A DNA stretch of 64,000 nucleotides. It comes from CAWULT01 sp963923455. GTDB lineage: Bacteria > Acidobacteriota > Vicinamibacteria > Vicinamibacterales > UBA2999. How positions within the stretch are numbered: position 1 is the first letter of the stretch; the number at the start of each line of letters is the position of its first letter. The notes below the pieces were generated by a model. That model did not search any database and was not told where the DNA came from. It saw only the letters and a program-made list of their open reading frames with translations. Where the stretch lies: assembly GCA_963923455.1 (NCBI GenBank), contig CAWULT010000002.1, positions 1-64,000 of the forward strand. Direction: 5' to 3'. Position numbers and translations under genes: made by a program. This document shows positions 1-7,726 of this stretch, one piece after another.

Positions 1-30
1 CGTGGGCTCGGAGATGTGTATAAGAGACAG
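1..30 (+). other. Nextera sequencing adapter (non-genomic)
   Basis: The first 30 bases match the 3' thirty bases of the 34-base Illumina Nextera read-2 adapter. The 19-base Tn5 mosaic end AGATGTGTATAAGAGACAG sits at 12-30. It is untrimmed library sequence at a contig edge, not biology. Reading frames that enter it give the well-known artefact peptides MYKRQ and MCIRDS. Genomic sequence begins at base 31. Confidence 0.97.
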
Positions 31-690
31 TCGATCGACGACTACCTCGATCGCCTCAACATGGCTTTCGCCAGGATCGGGCGCACCGATGGTCCTCCGC
101 CGGTGGTCCCGGTCAGCCAGGTGCCGAGCGTGGCTCCGGTTTCGGCGCCGGCACCGGCGCCGGCCGCCGCGCCCGCTCCGGCCCCCGCAGAGGACCGCTT
201 TCCCCCGGTCGACTCGCTCGACGAGTACTTCGAGCGGCTGAACGCGGCGTTCGCGGCGGGGCCGCCGACCGCCGCGGCCGAACCCGTCGCGGCAGTCGAG
301 GAGGCGGAAGAGGCGGAGCGTCCCCTGACGCTGTCGGCTGACGAACACCTGCCCACGATCGCCGAACTGATGGGCGAGGACGACCAGTTGGCGCTCGACG
401 CCGTGTCCGAGCCGGCAGCGGAGTGGCCGAAGGACGACGGCATCGCCTCGGCGTTCGAGCCGGAGGAGGCCTTCGCCTCCCGCACCCCGCTCGCGGAGGC
501 CTTCGGGGCGCTGCTCGACGACGTCGAGGACGAGATCGGGTCGCCGCCGGCGTTCGACGGCAGGAAGGTCGACGAGGCGGTCGTCGAGGCCGTCACCAGG
601 CGCGCGCTCGACCGCCTGGCGCCCGAGGTCGCCGCCCGGCTGCGGCAACTCGTGCGTGAGGAACTCACGAAGGTGCCAAGCCGCCGATAG
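31..690 (+). CDS. Hypothetical protein with repeated SIDDYLDRLN-type motif, 5'-truncated
   Basis: The reading frame is open from the first genomic base, so the N-terminus lies outside the contig; 219 residues remain. A short motif occurs twice, SIDDYLDRLNMAFA (31-72) and SLDEYFERLNAAFA (214-255). The copies are separated by a linker rich in Ala and Pro. A long acidic low-complexity stretch follows. The last ~35 residues (from about base 568) form an amphipathic helix of the type DEAVVEAVTRRALDRL...VREEL. That tail resembles the C-terminal extension of some acidobacterial and deltaproteobacterial response regulators, so the missing N-terminus could be a receiver or similar signalling domain (inference). 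No enzyme motif is visible. It ends 34 nt before valS. The apparent upstream ATG at 16 is inside adapter sequence and is not a real start. Confidence 0.7.
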   Translation, partial: SIDDYLDRLNMAFARIGRTDGPPPVVPVSQVPSVAPVSAPAPAPAAAPAPAPAEDRFPPVDSLDEYFERLNAAFAAGPPTAAAEPVAAVEEAEEAERPLTLSADEHLPTIAELMGEDDQLALDAVSEPAAEWPKDDGIASAFEPEEAFASRTPLAEAFGALLDDVEDEIGSPPAFDGRKVDEAVVEAVTRRALDRLAPEVAARLRQLVREELTKVPSRR

Positions 691-724
691 TGTGGCAGGG
701 CCCGGGCCAACTACAATGGTCCGG

Positions 725-3301
725 ATGTCCGACGTCCCGAACCCGACGCATCCGATCGTCCTCCCAGAGAAGCCGGCGCTCGAGGGCCTCGAGGCCAAGT
801 GGAACGCCGTCTGGGAACGGGAGGGCACCTTCCGCTTCGACGCGAGCGCGCCGCGCGAGCGCGTCTTCTCGGTCGACACGCCGCCGCCCACCGTGAGCGG
901 CTCGCTGCACGTCGGCCACGTCTTCTCGTACACGCACACGGACGTCGTCGCGCGGTTCCAGCGGATGCGGGGCAAGGCCGTGTTCTACCCGATGGGTTGG
1001 GACGACAACGGGTTGCCCACCGAGCGGCGCGTGCAGAATTACTACGGGGTGCGGTGCGAGCCCTCGCTGCCCTACGATCCGGCTTTCGTGCCGCCTGACA
1101 AGCCCGGCAAGCAGCCGGTGTCGGTGTCGCGCCCGAACTTCATCGAGCTCTGCAACCGGCTGACGGCGGAGGACGAGAAGGCATTCGAGCACCTGTGGCG
1201 CCATCTGGGGCTGTCGGTGGACTGGACCCGCACCTACGCGACGATCGGTCGCCGTGCCCAGCGGGTCTCGCAGGCCGCTTTCCTCCGCCTCCTGGCGAAG
1301 GGGACCGCCTATCAGCTCGAGGCGCCGACACTGTGGGACGTCGACTTCCGGACGGCGGTGGCGCAGGCGGAACTCGAGGACCGGGAGCAGCCCGGCGCCT
1401 ATCACCGGATCCGCTTCGCGCGCGGGGGCGGGGCGTACGTCGACATCGAGACGACTCGCCCGGAGTTGATCCCCGCCTGCGTCGCGCTCGTCGCGCACCC
1501 CGACGACGAACGGTACAAGCCGCTGTTCGGCACGACGGTCGAGACGCCCCTCTTCGGCGTGCAGGTGCCCGTGCGCGCCCACGTGCTGGCCGACCCCGAG
1601 AAGGGGAGCGGCATCGCGATGATCTGCACCTTCGGCGACGTCACCGACGTCACGTGGTGGCGTGAACTCGCGCTGCCGGTCCGCGCCGTGATCGCCGCAA
1701 ACGGCACCCTGCGGCCGATTGTCTGGGGCTCGGAGGGGTGGGCGTCGGGCGATGCCGCTCGGGCCCAGGCTGCCTACGACCAACTGGCGACGCTGTCGGC
1801 CGCCAAGGCGCGCGCGCGAATCGTGGAACTGCTGAAGGAGGCCGGAGCCCTCATCGGCGAGCCGCGGCCGATCACGCATCCCGTGAAGTTCTACGAGAAG
1901 GGCGACCGTCCGCTCGAAATCGTCACGAGCCGCCAGTGGTTCATCAAGACGATGGACTTCCAGGCGGACCTGATCTCCCGGGGGCGCGAGCTGCGCTGGC
2001 ACCCGGAGTACATGCAGCACCGGTACGAGAACTGGGTCAACGGGCTCACGGGCGACTGGTGCATCAGCCGTCAGCGGTTCTTCGGGGTGCCGTTCCCGGT
2101 CTGGTATCCGGTCCGTGCCGACGGGTCCTACGACTACGCGAACCCGATCGTGCCGGACGAGTCCCGCCTGCCGATCGACCCGTCCACCGACGTCCCCGAC
2201 GGCTACACCGCGGCCCAGCGCGAGGTGCCCGGCGGATTCGCGGGCGACCCTGACGTGATGGACACGTGGGCGACCTCGTCGCTGACGCCGCAGATCGCGT
2301 CGGGCTGGCTCGAGGACGAGGACCTCTTCTCACGGGTCTTTCCGATGGACGTGCGCCCCCAGGCGCACGACATCATCCGGACATGGCTGTTCGACACGGT
2401 GCTGCGGGCGCAGCTCGAGCACGGCACGCTGCCGTGGAGGAACGCCGCCATCTCGGGCTGGGTGCTCGATCCCGACCGCAAGAAGATGTCGAAGTCGAAG
2501 GGCAACGTCGTGACGCCGATGGCGCTGCTCGAGGAGCACGGGTCCGACGGCGTGCGCTATTGGGCGGCCAGCGGCCGGCCGGGCACGGACACCGCATTCG
2601 ACCCCGCGCAGATGAAGGTGGGCCGGCGGCTGGCGATGAAGCTGCTGAACGCGGCGCGTTTCTCGCTGATGCAGGCCGAGCCGCGCGGCGCGATCACCGA
2701 GCCGCTCGACCGCGGCATGCTGACGCGTCTCTCGCGCCTGGTGGCCGATGCCACGGAGATGCTGGACGCGTACGACTACGCACGGGTGCTCGAGCGCACC
2801 GAGGCGTTCTTCTGGGGCTTCTGCGACGACTACCTCGAGATGGTCAAGTCGCGTCGCTACGGCGACTTCGGGCCGGAGGCCGCGGCGTCGGCCAACAGCG
2901 CGATGCTCGTGGCGCTGTCGGCGATGCTGCGGCTGTTCGCGCCGTACCTGCCCTTCGTGACCGAGGAGGTGTGGTCGTGGTGGCGGCCCGGCTCCGTGCA
3001 CACGGCGGCGTGGCCCACGCCCGAGGACGTCGTGGCTCCCATCGGCGGGGCGGATGCCGCGGCGGCCGACGTGTACGGCCCGGCGCAGGAGGCGCTGGCG
3101 CTCGTCCGGCAGCGGAAGGCGCTCGAGAAGCGGCCGGTGAAGTCGGTCGTCACGCGCGCGGTGCTGCCGGCCGCGCTGTCGGGGCTCGGGCCGGCGGCCC
3201 GCGACGTCCAGGCGGCCACGCACGTCCGCGATCTGTCGTTCGCGGCCGTGGCCGAGGCGGTGATCGAGTTCGAGGAGCCGGCCTCCCCGGCTGCACGCTA
3301 G
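725..3301 (+). CDS. valS: Valine--tRNA ligase (actinobacterial/archaeal-type ValRS)
   Basis: Class I aminoacyl-tRNA synthetase charging tRNA-Val in the cytoplasm, 858 residues. The HIGH motif is HVGH at residues 62-65 and the KMSKS loop (KKMSKSKGN) is near residue 587. A CP1 editing domain lies between them and the anticodon-binding domain follows. The stretch DDNGLPTERRVQNYYGVRC near residue 95 is characteristic of the ValRS lineage found in actinobacteria and archaea, not the Escherichia coli lineage of about 950 residues. The long C-terminal coiled coil of the E. coli enzyme is absent. ATG 725 is preferred over in-frame codons at 656 and 716 because it starts at the conserved N-terminus and lies outside the upstream gene. 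nadC begins 18 nt downstream. Confidence 0.95.
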   Translation: MSDVPNPTHPIVLPEKPALEGLEAKWNAVWEREGTFRFDASAPRERVFSVDTPPPTVSGSLHVGHVFSYTHTDVVARFQRMRGKAVFYPMGWDDNGLPTERRVQNYYGVRCEPSLPYDPAFVPPDKPGKQPVSVSRPNFIELCNRLTAEDEKAFEHLWRHLGLSVDWTRTYATIGRRAQRVSQAAFLRLLAKGTAYQLEAPTLWDVDFRTAVAQAELEDREQPGAYHRIRFARGGGAYVDIETTRPELIPACVALVAHPDDERYKPLFGTTVETPLFGVQVPVRAHVLADPEKGSGIAMICTFGDVTDVTWWRELALPVRAVIAANGTLRPIVWGSEGWASGDAARAQAAYDQLATLSAAKARARIVELLKEAGALIGEPRPITHPVKFYEKGDRPLEIVTSRQWFIKTMDFQADLISRGRELRWHPEYMQHRYENWVNGLTGDWCISRQRFFGVPFPVWYPVRADGSYDYANPIVPDESRLPIDPSTDVPDGYTAAQREVPGGFAGDPDVMDTWATSSLTPQIASGWLEDEDLFSRVFPMDVRPQAHDIIRTWLFDTVLRAQLEHGTLPWRNAAISGWVLDPDRKKMSKSKGNVVTPMALLEEHGSDGVRYWAASGRPGTDTAFDPAQMKVGRRLAMKLLNAARFSLMQAEPRGAITEPLDRGMLTRLSRLVADATEMLDAYDYARVLERTEAFFWGFCDDYLEMVKSRRYGDFGPEAAASANSAMLVALSAMLRLFAPYLPFVTEEVWSWWRPGSVHTAAWPTPEDVVAPIGGADAAAADVYGPAQEALALVRQRKALEKRPVKSVVTRAVLPAALSGLGPAARDVQAATHVRDLSFAAVAEAVIEFEEPASPAAR

Positions 3302-3319
3302 CCCGCGGGGAGGCTCGAG

Positions 3320-4174
3320 GTGAAGGCCGTTCCGTTCGCTCCGCTCGACCCCGCCGTCTATCGCGACCTCGTCCGACAGGCGCTGGCCGAGGACATCGGT
3401 GCCGGCGACATCACGACCGACGCTACGGTGGATTCGCGGCAGCAGGCGCACGCCGTGCTGCTCGTCAAGTCGCCGTGCGTCGTGGCCGGCCTCGACGTGG
3501 CGTTCGAGGCGTTCCGGCAGCGGGACCCGGCCGTCCGGATCGAGGTGAGGCACGGTGACGGCACGCGCTGCGATCCGGGGACCGTCGTGGCGGAGCTGAA
3601 CGGCCAGGCAGCGGCCCTGCTGACGGCCGAGCGCGTCGCGTTGAACTTCGTCCAGCGCCTGAGCGGCATCGCCACGATGGCGAGCCGCTTCGTCGAGGCC
3701 GCCGGCGGCCGCATCGTCGTGCTCGACACGCGCAAGACGACGCCGCTGCTGCGAGCGCTCGAGAAGTACGCGGTGCGTGCCGGCGGCGCGGTCAACCATC
3801 GGACCCGTCTCGATGACGGCATCCTGATCAAGGACAACCACGTTCGCCTGGCCGGCGGTGTCGGCGAGGCGGTCGCCAGGATGCGCCGGGCGTCCGGAGG
3901 CCTCCCCGTGGAGGTCGAAGCGCAGAGCCTGGCGCAGGTCGACGACGCGCTGGCCGCGGGCGCGGACATCGTGCTGCTCGACAACCTGACGAACGACGAA
4001 ATCCGGGAGGCCGTCCGCCGGTGCGCCGGGCGTGCGAGGACGGAGATCTCGGGCGGCGTGACCCTGGACCGGTTGCCGGCGCTCGCCGACACGGGGGCCG
4101 ACTACGTGTCGGTCGGCGGGCTGACCCACTCCGCCCCCTCCGCCGATTTGAGCTTTGAGATCGAACCCCGCTGA
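3320..4174 (+). CDS. nadC: Nicotinate-nucleotide pyrophosphorylase (quinolinate phosphoribosyltransferase)
   Basis: Converts quinolinate plus PRPP to nicotinate mononucleotide, CO2 and PPi in de novo NAD synthesis. The 284-residue length is normal for the family. Visible motifs are EDIGAGDITTDA near the N-terminus, NFVQRLSGIAT, the substrate-binding DTRKTTPLLRALEKYAV and the loop ILIKDNH. The C-terminal barrel half carries EISGGVTL and DYVSVGGLTHS. Start codon is GTG at 3320, with a purine-rich GGGGAGG about 6 nt upstream. The 3' end overlaps the next gene by 20 nt, so the two are probably co-transcribed. nadA and nadB are not in the window. Confidence 0.95.
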   Translation: MKAVPFAPLDPAVYRDLVRQALAEDIGAGDITTDATVDSRQQAHAVLLVKSPCVVAGLDVAFEAFRQRDPAVRIEVRHGDGTRCDPGTVVAELNGQAAALLTAERVALNFVQRLSGIATMASRFVEAAGGRIVVLDTRKTTPLLRALEKYAVRAGGAVNHRTRLDDGILIKDNHVRLAGGVGEAVARMRRASGGLPVEVEAQSLAQVDDALAAGADIVLLDNLTNDEIREAVRRCAGRARTEISGGVTLDRLPALADTGADYVSVGGLTHSAPSADLSFEIEPR

Positions 4175-5012
4175 GCGTTCGCCGGCGTCGGCTGCCGCGG
4201 TCCCGGCGCCCATCGCCCCGCCCGAGGACGTCGCCCTGGGCCTGGAAGCGACCGCGGATCGCCGCGGCGCGTTCGGTGCCGACCTGCAGTGGTTCACGAC
4301 GATTGCGTCCACGAACGACCGGGCCATGGGCTGGGCCGAACTCGGCGCGCCGGAAGGCGCGGTGGTCGCCGCCGAGGCGCAGACACGAGGGCGCGGGCGT
4401 CATGGGCGAACCTGGGTCTCGCCGCCGGGCGCCGGCATCTACGCGTCGGTGGTGCTCCGGCCGGAGCCACAGGCCGCGGCCTTCGTGACGCTGGCGGCCG
4501 GCGTCGCGCTGGTCGAGGGCATCCAGGCGGCCAGCGGCTTCTCGGCCGGCGTCAAGTGGCCGAACGACGTCTACGTCGCGACCGGTTCCGGGCCGCGGAA
4601 GCTCGCCGGCATCCTGGCCGAGGCCGGTGTGTCGAACGGGACCGTTCAGCACGTCGTGCTGGGTTTCGGCATCAACCTGATGGGGTCGGCGTGGCCGCCG
4701 GAGGTTGCCGGGCGGGCCACCTCGATCGAGACGGAGGTCGGCCGGGCGGTGGACCGCGGGCTCGTGCTGGCGGAGTGCCTCGTGGCACTGAGGCGCCGAT
4801 ACGACGATCTGCGTCGTGGACGGGCCGGTGCGGTGCTCGACGCGTGGCGGGCCCGGGCGGCGGCCACCTTCGGCCGGAGCGTCGAGTGGGACGGACCAGG
4901 GGGGCCGGGACGGGGTGTCGCGATCGACATCGACGAGACCGGCGCGCTGCTCGTGCGGACCGCGGCGGGCGCGACGCGTGTCGTGGCGGGCGAAGTGCGA
5001 TGGACGTCGTGA
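4155..5012 (+). CDS. birA: Biotin--[acetyl-CoA-carboxylase] ligase, monofunctional
   Basis: Activates biotin to biotinoyl-AMP and transfers it to the carboxyl-carrier lysine of biotin enzymes. The catalytic core is present: TIASTNDRAM, the adenylate loop GRGRHGRTW, KWPNDV and GFGINL. A small C-terminal beta domain follows (GALLVRTAAGATRVVAGEVRW). The protein begins almost directly with the ligase domain. The N-terminal winged-helix repressor domain of E. coli BirA is missing, so it is unlikely to regulate transcription itself. The predicted start is TTG 4155 inside the end of nadC. No ATG precedes the conserved core, so the exact start remains uncertain. Its end overlaps the next gene by 13 nt. 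Confidence 0.9.
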   Translation: MRSNPAERSPASAAAVPAPIAPPEDVALGLEATADRRGAFGADLQWFTTIASTNDRAMGWAELGAPEGAVVAAEAQTRGRGRHGRTWVSPPGAGIYASVVLRPEPQAAAFVTLAAGVALVEGIQAASGFSAGVKWPNDVYVATGSGPRKLAGILAEAGVSNGTVQHVVLGFGINLMGSAWPPEVAGRATSIETEVGRAVDRGLVLAECLVALRRRYDDLRRGRAGAVLDAWRARAAATFGRSVEWDGPGGPGRGVAIDIDETGALLVRTAAGATRVVAGEVRWTS

Positions 5013-5737
5013 CCGAGGAGGCGCAGGCCGCGTTCTGCCGGGCGGTCGAGGCGCACCTGTGCCGCAAGAACGAGGGGCACCTGGTGCGCATCGTGGGCCC
5101 CGCGTTCGAGCAGGTCTGTGGGTGGGCCCGTCGCGGCGTGCCGCTCAGCATCGCGTGCCTGGGGATCGATCGATACGTCGAGCGCCAGCAGGCAAAGGTT
5201 GCCCGGCGCCGGCCGGTTCGCGTCGAGTTCTGCGAGGCGGACGTGCTGGACGCCTTCGACGAGTGGAAGCGGTCCGTCGGCGTCGTGGAGCCCGGTCCGG
5301 GAGAGTCCGTGCGGGCGGACGACGCGGCCACCTCGACGCTGGCGTCGGCCCGGCGCGGCGGCTCACTGCCGACGCACCTCGAGCGCACGATCGCGCGCCT
5401 GTCGGCGCTGCGGGCGGGCGCGGGGCCGGCATTCGCCGCCGCCATCGACGCCATCGTCCGCGAGCTGGATGCCGCGCGGGCCGACGCGAAGGGCCTGCGG
5501 GGTGACGCGCGTCAGGCGCTGCTCGACCGGCTCCGCGAACTCGACGGAATGCTGGCGCGCGCGGCCGCGGCTCAGTGCGGATCGGAAGTGCTGGAGGAAC
5601 TGCGCGCGGGCGCCGACGGGGAACTGGCGCCGTATCGGGGCCGCCTTGCGCCCGCGGCCTGGGACGAGGCGCGCGCCCGGAGCCTGGAGCGCCTGATTCG
5701 GGAGCGGCTCGGGCTGCCGGTCCTCGCGTTCGAGTGA
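5000..5737 (+). CDS. Conserved-looking hypothetical protein, 245 aa
   Basis: I do not recognise a family. ATG 5000 overlaps the end of birA by 13 nt, and the RNA methyltransferase starts 8 nt after its stop, so it is embedded in a tight operon. Residues 1-90 look like a compact mixed alpha/beta domain (HLVRIVGPAFEQVCGWARRG and IACLGIDRYVERQQAK). The rest is largely helical and rich in Ala, Arg and Glu. The repeated heptad-like pattern (about residues 125-190) suggests a coiled coil. No signal peptide, membrane segment or catalytic signature is visible. The N-terminal Cys residues are not arranged as a zinc knuckle. Confidence 0.75.
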   Translation: MDVVTEEAQAAFCRAVEAHLCRKNEGHLVRIVGPAFEQVCGWARRGVPLSIACLGIDRYVERQQAKVARRRPVRVEFCEADVLDAFDEWKRSVGVVEPGPGESVRADDAATSTLASARRGGSLPTHLERTIARLSALRAGAGPAFAAAIDAIVRELDAARADAKGLRGDARQALLDRLRELDGMLARAAAAQCGSEVLEELRAGADGELAPYRGRLAPAAWDEARARSLERLIRERLGLPVLAFE

Positions 5738-5745
5738 GGACGGCG

Positions 5746-7008
5746 ATGAGCTTGCGGCCGGGCGCCGTCGTGACGCTCACCGTGGAGAAGGCCGTCGCCG
5801 GCGGGCGCATGCTGGCGAGGCACCATGGGCAGGTCGTGCTCGTGGCCGGCGCCATCCCGGGCGAGGTGGTCGCGGCACGGGTGGAGCGGAGCGGCAAGGG
5901 CGTCGCCCAGGCCGAGGTATCCACGGTGCTGGAGCCGTCTCCGGATCGCCGCCCGTGCCGGGACGCGCGCTGTGGCGGCAACGTCCTGGCGCACGTGGCC
6001 TACCCGCGGCAGTTGCGGCTCAAGGGCGAGGTCATCCTCGACGCGCTCGCCCGGGTGGGCCGCATCCGCCTCGACGCGCCTCCCCCGGTGGCTCCGTCTC
6101 CCGAGCAGGGGTACCGGCTCCGGGCCCGCCTGCACGTGAGCGGCGCGCGCATCGGGTTCTACCGGGAGGGCACGCACGAGATCTGTCCGGTTGACGTCAC
6201 CGGTCAGCTGTCGGGGGCCGCGGAGGACTGGGTCGCGCACGCCGCGCGGGTGCTCGCTCGTGACCGGCTCGCGGGTCTGGCGGCAATCGAGATGGGCGAG
6301 ACGGTCGCCGGCGATCGGCGCGTTGCCCACCTGGTACTGGAGCCTGGTGGGCGTCCGCAGGACTTCGCGGGCCTGGCCGAAGGCCTCGCGGGCATGTCGG
6401 CGCAGGTGGCGGATGGGCCCGCGTCGATCGTCCGGGGCGAGACGACGCTCGTCGACACGATCGCGTCCGGTGACGGCCGGACCGTGGTGACGCTGCGGCG
6501 CGACGTCCGGGCCTTCTTTCAGGGCAATCGCTTCCTGGTGGCGCCGCTCGTCCACGAAGTGCTGTCACGCCTGCCGCCCGGGCCGCTCGTCGATCTCTAT
6601 GCCGGCGTGGGCCTGTTCGGGCTGGCGCACGCGGCGTCCACGGAGGCACCCGTGGTGCTGGTGGAAGGGGACCCGACCAGCGGCGCCGACCTGGCCCACA
6701 ACGCGGCGGCGGCGGGCAACCGCGTGTCGGTGGTGCGGCACAGCGTCGAGGCGTGGCTCGCCGCGCCGACGGTCGCCGCGGCGAACGCCGTCATCGACCC
6801 GCCCCGTACCGGGCTTTCGAAGGCTGCGGTGGCCGGCCTTCTCGCCCTGCGACCCGCCACGCTCGTCTACGTGTCGTGCGACCCGGCCACCTTCGCGCGG
6901 GATGCGCGCGCGCTCGTCGACGGTGGCTACACGCTGTCGGCGCTGGTGGGGGTGGACCTCTTCCCGAACACCGCCCACGTGGAGGCCGTGGCCACGTTCT
7001 CGCGCTAG
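5746..7008 (+). CDS. Class I SAM-dependent RNA (uracil-5-)methyltransferase, RlmD/TrmA family
   Basis: Likely methylates C5 of a uridine in rRNA or tRNA. An N-terminal TRAM-like domain (residues ~1-60, GAVVTLTVEKAVAGGRMLAR) is followed by an insert and a C-terminal SAM-binding Rossmann fold. SAM binding is marked by DLYAGVGLFGLAHA. The catalytic region has NAVIDPPRTGL and the nucleophile loop YVSCDPATFARDA. The FFQGN motif used for target binding is present. The Fe-S cluster region is odd: the family pattern C-x5-C-G-G-C is reduced to C-x4-C-G-G-N (about 5957-5983), and the usual fourth Cys also appears lost. Which base it modifies cannot be read from sequence. Length (420 aa) is normal. Confidence 0.88.
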   Translation: MSLRPGAVVTLTVEKAVAGGRMLARHHGQVVLVAGAIPGEVVAARVERSGKGVAQAEVSTVLEPSPDRRPCRDARCGGNVLAHVAYPRQLRLKGEVILDALARVGRIRLDAPPPVAPSPEQGYRLRARLHVSGARIGFYREGTHEICPVDVTGQLSGAAEDWVAHAARVLARDRLAGLAAIEMGETVAGDRRVAHLVLEPGGRPQDFAGLAEGLAGMSAQVADGPASIVRGETTLVDTIASGDGRTVVTLRRDVRAFFQGNRFLVAPLVHEVLSRLPPGPLVDLYAGVGLFGLAHAASTEAPVVLVEGDPTSGADLAHNAAAAGNRVSVVRHSVEAWLAAPTVAAANAVIDPPRTGLSKAAVAGLLALRPATLVYVSCDPATFARDARALVDGGYTLSALVGVDLFPNTAHVEAVATFSR

Positions 7009-7024
7009 CGCCGGCTCCGCGGGA

Positions 7025-7726
7025 TCACGTGCGCTGGCGGCGGCACGCGTCGACGAAGCCCTCGAAGATCGGGGCGAAGCGTCCGGTCGCGACGAAGTTC
7101 TCCGGGTGCCACTGCACCCCCAGGCAGAAGCCACCTCCGGAGCGCTCCAGCGCCTCGATGATCCCGTCGGCCGCGGTCGCCGTGATTTGCAGCCCCTCAC
7201 CGGGCCGGCGCACCGCCTGGTGATGGCGGCTGTTGACGGCGAGGGTGCCGCTTGCGAGCTGGGTCCGCAGCAGCGCGGCGAGCCGCGACGACGGATCCAC
7301 GGCGATGTCGTGGGCGAGTGCGGTCGCCGGCAGCAGCCGGTGCCGCAGCAGGGAACCCGCCTCCGTGGAGATGTCCTGAATGAGGCTGCCGCCGCAGGCG
7401 ACGTTGAGCACCTGCAAGCCGCGGCAGATCGCCAGGACCGGGCGGCTGGCCTCGAGGGCCCTGCGGACCACGGCGATTTCGAAGGCGTCGCGGCCAGGCT
7501 CGGCCGGCACGTAGCTCGCGTGCGGGGCCTCGCCGTAGCGGGCCGGGTCGACGTCGTCGCCACCGGTCAACAGCAGGCCGTCGGTGTCCGCGATCGCGCG
7601 GGTCGGGTCGTGGCCCGCGTCGACCACACGGACGTCGGCACCGGCCGCCCGGATCGCCGCCTCGTAGTCGGGGAGGCGGTGGCAGCGGGTGACGGCGACG
7701 ATCGGCGGGCGCGGCGCGGACGTCAC
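7025..7726 (-). CDS. Gamma-glutamyl-gamma-aminobutyrate hydrolase family protein (peptidase C26, PuuD-like)
   Basis: Class I glutamine-amidotransferase fold used as a hydrolase of gamma-glutamyl amides. The nucleophile elbow is AICRGLQVLNV (catalytic Cys), and the His-Glu pair lies in GVQWHPENF near the C-terminus. LLLTGGDDVDPARYGE and the glutamate-binding NSRHHQAV are typical of the family. The length of 233 residues matches PuuD-like enzymes. The start is GTG 7726, sharing a GTGA overlap with the argS stop, so it is co-transcribed downstream of argS. No other putrescine pathway gene is nearby. The true gamma-glutamyl substrate is therefore unknown. It converges with the RNA methyltransferase 16 nt away. 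Confidence 0.88.
   Translation of the reverse strand: MTSAPRPPIVAVTRCHRLPDYEAAIRAAGADVRVVDAGHDPTRAIADTDGLLLTGGDDVDPARYGEAPHASYVPAEPGRDAFEIAVVRRALEASRPVLAICRGLQVLNVACGGSLIQDISTEAGSLLRHRLLPATALAHDIAVDPSSRLAALLRTQLASGTLAVNSRHHQAVRRPGEGLQITATAADGIIEALERSGGGFCLGVQWHPENFVATGRFAPIFEGFVDACRRQRT

Noticed and set aside
2330..4327. 665-codon open frame on the minus strand opposite valS and nadC
   Set aside because: The translation is Arg/His/Pro-rich with no motifs, while the plus strand encodes two recognisable enzymes. Long antisense frames are expected at this GC content. The same applies to the very long minus frames at 20548-23766 and 51828-55352.
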